In this document: one piece after another, positions 58,369 to 64,000 of the stretch
Numbering within the stretch: the first letter of the stretch is position 1
Layout of the letters: each line of letters begins with the position of its first letter
Assembly (NCBI GenBank): GCA_037974665.1
Contig: CM075775.1
Location: 66,634,311 to 66,698,310, forward strand
Reading direction: 5' to 3'
Source: Ehretia macrophylla
Taxonomy: Eukaryota; Streptophyta; Magnoliopsida; Boraginales; Ehretiaceae
DNA: 64,000 bases
The notes under the pieces: model-generated
Seen by the model: the letters and a program-made list of their open reading frames with translations, nothing else
The model's database searches: none
What the model was told of the DNA's origin: nothing
Program-made: the position numbers and the translations under genes

Positions 58369-58926
58369 CTTTTCAATTTTTTTTGCCCTGGTTAGGGTTG
58401 CCAAGATACTTTATCCACCAAATCTCTATTACCAAATCCCACGGAACATTGAGCAAGATAACTTCACTTCATGTAGAGGTCGGGCCCACAAACCGAGGGC
58501 GTAAGGTTTGTGACCAGGTCTCTGTCGCTTCGGTGCCCATAACTTTTAATCCTTAAGGAGTTACGCGGCGCACAGCATACCGTTGCAAAGCTCTCTGAGA
58601 GCTCTACGACGGGGGCAGCCAGCTTGCTAGATATCCCAGTTTTTGGAACCCAAAATCGAATGTTTTCATTAGTTTCAGGATACTTTTGTTCTTTTGCTCT
58701 ATTTTTTCATCCCGGATCGTATGTCGTGAGCTGTTAAAAGGACGACAGCCTGACTCGCGGGACATCAGAGGGCCCTACAACGTGTCGATATCACGGCTTG
58801 TGAGGATGCTACGTTGTTGAAACAGATGGGTTGTCGTTAAGCCCATTGGGCCTTTTGAATGGACCATCTCTCTAGGCTGGCACTGTGAACCGTTAACACA
58901 TATAGGAATTGTGCCCTCAACATGAC

Positions 58927-59046
58927 GGGTGCGATCATACCAGCACTAATGCACCGCATACCACCAGGACTCCAAAATTAAGCGTGCTTGGGCGAGAGTA
59001 GTACTAGGATGGGTGACCCCATTGGGAAGTCCTCGTGTTGCACCCC
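58927..59046 (+). rRNA. 5S rRNA gene B77, 120 bp
   Basis: Positions 30-53 are disturbed (GCATACCACCAGGACTCC, then AAAATTAAG). One extra base after box C (CCCCATTGGG). Confidence 0.9.
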
Positions 59047-59606
59047 ATTTTCAATTTTTTTTTGCCCTGGTTAGGGTTGCCAAGATACTATATCCACCAA
59101 AATCTCTATTACCCAATCCCACGGAACATTGGGCAAGATAACTTTGCTTCACGTAGAGGCCGGGCCCGCAAACCGAGGGCGTAGGGTTTGTGACCAGGTC
59201 TCCGTCGCTCCGGTGCCCATAACATTTGATCCGTAAGGAGTTGCGCGGCGCACAGCATACCGTTGCAAAGCCCTCTGAGAGCTCTACGACGGGGGCAACC
59301 AGCTTGCTCGATGTGCCTATTTTTGGAGCCCAAAATCGAACGTCTTCATTAGTTTCAAGACACTTTTGCACTTTTGCTCAATTTTTCCGTCCCAGATCGT
59401 ACGTCGTGAGCTGTTAAAAGGGCGACAACCTGACTCGCGGGACATCAAAGGGCCCAACAACCTGTCGGTATCACGTCTTGCGAAGATGCTGTGTTGTTGA
59501 AGCGGACGGGGTGTCGTGAAGCGCATTAGGCCTTTTGAATGGGCGATCTCTCTAGGCTGGGACGGTGAACCGTGAACACATGTAGGAATTGTGGCATGAA
59601 CATGAC

Positions 59607-59725
59607 AGCTGTGGGCATACCAGCACTAATGCACCGGATCCTATCTGAACTCCGAAGTTAAGCGTGCTTGGGGGAGAGTAGTCCTAGGATGGGTGACCCC
59701 ATGGGAAATCCTCGTGTTGCACCCC
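59607..59725 (+). rRNA. 5S rRNA gene B78, 5' end scrambled
   Basis: Opens AGCTGTGGGCATACC instead of GGGTGCGATCATACC. Upstream is also altered (ACATGTAGG; GTGGCATG), so start and helix I are both doubtful. Box A and box C intact. Confidence 0.88.
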
Positions 59726-60282
59726 CTTTTCAATTTTTTTTGCCCTGGTTAGGGTTGTCAAGATACTTTATCCACCAAATCTCTATTACTGAATCCCACG
59801 GAACATTGGGCGAGACAACTTTGCTTCACGTAGAGGCTCGGCCTGCAAACAGAGCGCGTAGGGTTTATGACCAGGTCTCCGTCGCTCCGGTGCCCATAAC
59901 TTTTGATCCGTAGGGAGTTACGCGGCCCACAGCATACAGTTGCAAAGCTCTCTGAGAGCAATATGACGGGGGCAGCTAGCTTGCTTGCTGTGCCCGTTTT
60001 TGGAGCCCAAAATCAAACGTTTTCATCAGTTTTAGACCATTTTTCTTCTTTTACCCCATTTTTTCATCCCGTATCGTACGTCGTGAGTAGTTAAAAGGAC
60101 GACAACTTGACTCGCGGTACATCAGAGGGCCCTACAACGTGTCGATATCACGTCTTGCAAGGATGCTGCGTTGTTAAAGCGGATGGGTTGTCGTTTAGCC
60201 CATTGGGCCTTTTGAATGGGCCATCTCTCTAGGCTGGGACTGTGAACCGTTAACACATATATGAATTGTGCCCTCACATGAT

Positions 60283-60401
60283 GGGTGCGATCATACCAGC
60301 ACTAATGCACCGGATCCCATCAGAACTCCGATGTTAAACGTGCTTGGGTGAGAGTAGTACAAGGATGGGTGACCCCATTGGAAGTCCTCGTGTTGCACCC
60401 C
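60283..60401 (+). rRNA. 5S rRNA gene B79
   Basis: A50T, G56A, C67T and T79A, and CCCCATTGG after box C. Shares G56A, C67T and T79A with B82. Confidence 0.93.
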
Positions 60402-60959
60402 ATTTTCAATTTTTTTTGCCCTGGTTAGGGTTGCCAAGATACTTTATCCACCAAATCTCTATTACCGAATCCCACGGAACATTGGGCAAGATAATTTCAC
60501 TTCACGTAGAGGCCGAGCCCGCAAACAGAAGGCGTAGGGTTTGTGACCAGGTCTCTATCGCTCCGGTGCCCATAACTTTTAATACTTAAGGAGTTACGTG
60601 GCGCATAGCATACCGTTGCAAAGCACTCTAAGAGCTCTACGACGGGGGAAGCCAGTTTGCTAGATATCCCCATTTTCAGAGCCCAAAATCGAATGTTTTC
60701 ATTAGTTTTAGGACACTTTTGTTCTTTTGCTCTATTTTTCTGTCCTGGATCGTATGTCGTGAGCTGTTAAAAGGATGAAAGCATGACTCGCGGGACATCA
60801 TAGGGCCCTACAACGTGTCGATATCACGTCTTTCGAGGATGCTGCGTTGTTGAAGCAGATGGGTTGTCATTAAGCCCATTGGGCCTTTTGAATAGGCCAT
60901 CTCTCTAGGCTGGCACTGTGAACCATTAACAGATATAGGAATTGTGCCCTCAACTTGAC

Positions 60960-61115
60960 GGGTGCGATCATACCAGCACTAATGCACCGGATCCCTTCAG
61001 AACTCCGAAGTTAAGCGTGCTTGGGCGAGAGTACTACAAGGAACATTGGGCAAGATCCCAGCACTAATATACCGGATCCCATCAGATCCCCTGGGAAGTC
61101 CTTGTGTTGCACCCC
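60960..61115 (+). pseudogene. Chimeric 5S gene B80 with spacer and 5S insert (156 bp)
   Basis: Positions 1-83 are near normal (G75C, T79A). At GGA the sequence switches to spacer text (ACATTGGGCAAGAT), then back to an early 5S segment (CCAGCACTAATATACCGG to CATCAG), then to the normal tail from CCCCTGGG. Box C is lost. The three pieces come from different parts of the unit, as in template switching. Confidence 0.9.
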
Positions 61116-61673
61116 CTTTTCAATTTTTATTGCCCTGGTTAGGGTTGCCAAGATACTTTATCCACCAAATCACTATTACCGAATCCCACGAAACATTGGG
61201 CAAGACAACTTCGCTTAACGTAGAGGCCGGGCCCGCAAACCGAGGGCGTAGGGTTTGTGACCAGGTCTCCGTCGCTCCGGTGCTCATAACTTTTGATCCG
61301 TAAGGAGTTACGCGGTGCACAGCATACCGTTGCAAAGCTCCCTGAGAGCTCTACGACGAGGGCAGCCAGCTTGCTCGATGTGCCCATTTTTGGAGCCCAA
61401 AATCGAACTTTTTCATTAGTTTCAGGACACTTTTATTCTTTTGCTCTATTTTTCCATCCCAGATCGTACGTCATGAGCTGTTAAAAGGATGACAACTTGA
61501 CTCGCGGGACATCAGAGGGCCCTACAACGTGTCGATATCACGTCTTGCAAGAATGCTGCGTTGTTGAAGCGGATGGGGTGTCGTTAAGCCCATTAGGCCT
61601 TTTGAATGGGCTATCTCTCTAGGCTGGGACTGTGAACCGTTAACACATATAAGAATTGTGCCATCAACATGAC

Positions 61674-61780
61674 GGGTGCGATCATACCAGCGCTAATGCA
61701 CCGGATCCGAAGTTAAGCGTGCTTGGGCGAGAGTAGTACTGGGATGGGTGACCCCATGGGAAGTCCTCGTGTTGCACCCA
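61674..61780 (+). pseudogene. 5S gene B81 with 12-nt deletion (107 bp)
   Basis: Twelve bases after GGATCC are missing (GGATCCGAAGTTAAG). TCC occurs at both break points. Box A is intact but the rRNA fold would lose loop/helix III material. Last base A instead of C. Confidence 0.9.
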
Positions 61781-62338
61781 TTTTTCAATTTTTTTTGCCC
61801 TGATTAGGGTTGTCAAGATACTTTATCCACCAAATCTCTATTACTGAATCCCACGGAACATTGGGCGAGACAACTTCGCTTCACGTAGAGGCCGGGTCCG
61901 CAAACCGAGGGTGTAGGGTTTGTGACCAGGTCTTCGTCGCTCTGGTGCCCATAACTTTTGATCTGTATGGAGTTACGCGGCGCACAGCATACCGTTGCAA
62001 AGCTCTCTGAGAGCTCTATGATGGGGGCAGCAAGCTTGCTCGCTTTGTCCATTTTTGGTGCCCAAAATCAAACGTTTTCATCAGTTTTAGACCACTTTTC
62101 TTCTTTTGCCCCAATTTTCTATCCCGTATCGTACGTCGTGAGTTGTTAAAAGGATGACAACCTGACTCGCGGTACATCAGAGGGCCCTACAACGTGTCGA
62201 TATCACGTCTTGCAATGATGCTATGTTGTTAAAGCGGATGGGTTGTCATTTAGCCCATTGGGCCTTTTGAATGGGCCATCTCTCTAGGCTGTGACTGTGA
62301 ACCGTTAACACATATACGAATTGTGCCCTCAACATGAT

Positions 62339-62457
62339 GGGTGCGATCATACCAGCACTAATACACCGGATCCCATCAGAACTCTGAAGTTAAACGTGCT
62401 TGGGTGAGAGTAGTACAAGGATGGGTGACCCCATTGGAAGTCCTCGTGTTGCACCCC
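62339..62457 (+). rRNA. 5S rRNA gene B82
   Basis: G25A, C47T, G56A, C67T and T79A, and CCCCATTGG. Partner of B79 at 2,056 bp. Confidence 0.93.
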
Positions 62458-63014
62458 CTTTTCAATTTTTTTTGCCCTAGTTAGGGCTGCCAAGATACTT
62501 TATCCACCAAATCTCTATTACCGAATCCCACGAAACATTGGGCAAGATAACTTCACTTCACGTAGAGGCCGAGCCCGTAAACAGAGGGCGTAGGGTTTGT
62601 GACCAGGTCTTTGTCGCTCCGGCGCCCATAACTTTTAATACTTAAGGAGTTACGTGGCGCATAGCATACCGTTGCAAAGCACTCTGAGAGCTCTACAACG
62701 GGGGCAGCCAGCTTGCTCGATGTGCCCTTTTTGGAGTCCAAAATCGAACGTTTTCATTAGTTTCAGGACACTTTTGTACTTTAGCTCTATTTTTCCGTCC
62801 CGAATCGTACGTCGTGAGCTGTTAAAAGGACGACAGCCAGACTCGCGGGACATCAGAGGGCCCTACAACGTGTCGATATCACGTCTTGCGAGGATGCTAC
62901 GTTGTTGAAGCAGATGGGTTGTCGTTAAGCCCATTAGGCCTTTTGAATGGACCATCTCTCTAGGCTGGCACTGTGAACCGTTAACACATATAGGAATTGT
63001 GCCCTCAACATGAC

Positions 63015-63133
63015 GGGTGTGATCAAACTAGCACTAATGCACCGGATCCTATCAAAACTCCAAAGTTAAGCGTGCTTGGGCGAGAGTAGTACTAGGATGG
63101 GTTACCCCCTGGGAAGTCCTCGTGTTGTACCCT
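63015..63133 (+). rRNA. 5S rRNA gene B83
   Basis: C6T, T12A, C15T, C36T, G41A, G48A, G89T and C114T; box A intact. Confidence 0.92.
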
Positions 63134-63691
63134 CTTTTCAATTTTTTTTGCCCTGGTTAGGGTTGCCAAGATACTTTATCCAACAAATCTCTATTACCGA
63201 ATCCCACGGAACATTGGGCAAGACAACTTTACTTCACGTAGAGGCCGGGCAAGCAAACCGAGGGCGTAGGGTTTGTGACCAGGTCTCCGTCGCTCCGGTG
63301 CCCATAACTTTTGATCCGTAAGGATTTACGCGGCGCACAGCATACCATTGCAAAGCTATATGAGAGCTCTACGACGGGGGTAGCCAGCTTGCTCGATGTG
63401 CACATTTTTGGAGCCCAAAATCGAACGTTTTCATTAGTTTCAGGACACTTTTGTTCTTTTGCTCTATTTTTCCGTCCGGGATCGTACGTAGTGAGCTGTT
63501 AAAAGGACGACAACCTGACTCGCGGGACATCAGTAGGCCCTACAACGTGTCAATATCACGTCTTGCGAGGATGCTACGTTGTTGAAGCGGATGGGTTGTC
63601 GTTAAGCCCATTGGGCCTTTTGAACGGGCCATCTCTCTAGGCTGGGACTGTGAACCGTTAACACATATAGGAATTGTGCCATCAACATGAT

Positions 63692-63811
63692 GGGTGTGAT
63701 CATACCAGCACTAATGCACCGGATCCCATCAGAACTCTGAAGTAAAGTGTGTGCTTGGCGAGAGTAGTACTAGGATGGGTGACCCCCTGGGAAGTCCTCG
63801 TATTGTACCCC
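63692..63811 (+). rRNA. 5S rRNA gene B84, box A disrupted (120 bp)
   Basis: Box A reads AAGTAAAGTGTGTGCTTGGCG, with two bases gained and one lost. C6T, C47T, G110A and C114T. The last gene in the window. Confidence 0.9.
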
Positions 63812-64000
63812 ATTTTCAATTTTTTTTTTGCCCTGGTTAGGGTTGCCAAGATACTTTATCCACCAAATCTCAATTACCGAATCCCATGGAACATTGGGCA
63901 AGACAACTTCGCTTGACGTAGAGGCCGGGCCCGCAAACCGAGGGCGTAGGGTTTGTGACAAGGTCTCCATCGCTCCGGTGCCCATAACTTTTGATCCGTA
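63812..64000 (+). repeat. Partial array B spacer at right edge
   Basis: T tract, GCCCTGGTTAGGG, GCGTAGGGTTTGTGAC and CATAACTTTTGATCCGTA are present. The window ends mid-spacer. Confidence 0.93.

Larger units (their letters stand above)
7665..64000 (+). repeat. 5S rDNA array B (main family, 84 copies)
   Basis: A head-to-tail array of 84 copies with a unit of 676-677 bp. The consensus gene is 119 bp. It begins GGGTGCGATCATACCAGC, has AGTTAAGCGTGCTTGGG (box A, 50-66), GAGAGTAGTACTAGG (with the intermediate element) and GGATGGGTGACC (box C, from 81), and ends GTGTTGCACCCC. Numbering 1-119 is used in all gene entries. Spacers begin TTTTCAATTTTTTTTGCCC and end at ACATATAGGAATTG plus about 20 bp before the next gene. 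All copies share one orientation. The array runs past the right edge. No gene of another kind interrupts it. Confidence 0.97.
56896..64000 (+). repeat. Three-gene repeat series, about 2.05 kb (B74-B84)
   Basis: B78/B81 spacers share GGGTTGTCAAGATAC and ACATTGGGCGAGAC. B79/B82 share AATACTTAAGGAG and the gene change AAACGTGCTTGGGTG. The class TTTTAGACCA with CATCCCGTATCG follows B74, B78 and B81 (steps of four and three units). The right end is open. Confidence 0.65.

Noticed and set aside
1-64000. Cassandra-type retroelements, which carry 5S-like sequence in their terminal repeats.
   Set aside because: Genes recur every 676 bp in a strict tandem with full-length 5S genes and terminators. I see no element ends, primer-binding site or target-site repeats.
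1-64000. CRISPR-like array of repeats and spacers.
   Set aside because: The repeats are 119-bp rRNA genes, and the intervening sequence is itself repeated rather than unique.
1-64000. Linked 5S and 35S rDNA units.
   Set aside because: No 18S, 5.8S or 25S motif was seen in any spacer.

Overview
The whole window is one tandem array of nuclear 5S rRNA genes (5S rDNA), most likely from a flowering plant. All 97 copies or partial copies lie on the + strand, separated by non-coding spacers. The typical gene is 119 bp, with the plant-type internal Pol III promoter (box A, intermediate element, box C), a TATA-like element near -28, C at -1 and a T-run terminator. The normal unit is about 676 bp, so each spacer is about 557 bp. 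The early region reads ACTAATGCACCGG, as in eudicot 5S genes I know, but I cannot name the species. I find no protein-coding gene, tRNA or intact mobile element. The array runs off both ends of the window.

Two array families meet. Array A (1 to about 7,660; copies A0-A12) has diverged genes (typically 6-22 differences from consensus), a spacer with a long T tract followed by GCCACGTTTAGC, and gene ends in CACCTC. Array B (about 7,665 to 64,000; copies B1-B84) has genes closer to consensus, the leader TTTTCAATTTTTTTTGCCC and gene ends in CACCCC. The spacers are alignable along their length, so both families descend from one older unit. They meet in a single hybrid spacer near 7,655-7,675.

Array B is a patchwork of higher-order repeats. 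The clearest is a six-gene block of 4,058 bp, present as three full copies and a fourth of about five genes (about 12.65-27.64 kb). Weaker blocks follow: five genes (about 3,376 bp, 28.1-33.5 kb), five or four genes (about 3.38/2.70 kb, 35.3-46 kb), five genes (about 3,375 bp, 46.7-52.8 kb) and three genes (about 2.05 kb, 56.9-64 kb). Array A has a three-gene block (about 2,036 bp) and an older 5.83-kb duplication. Blocks carry their own private defects, so amplification copied damaged genes too.

Reading all copies by eye, none matches the 119-bp consensus exactly. The closest (11,233, 32,195 and 41,347) differ at three positions. Several are plainly broken: deletions, one chimeric insertion, one promoter-less copy. 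This suggests a weakly homogenised locus, perhaps a silent or secondary 5S locus or an array margin, rather than the cell's main source of 5S rRNA. Difference positions below use gene numbering 1-119 and are by-eye readings.
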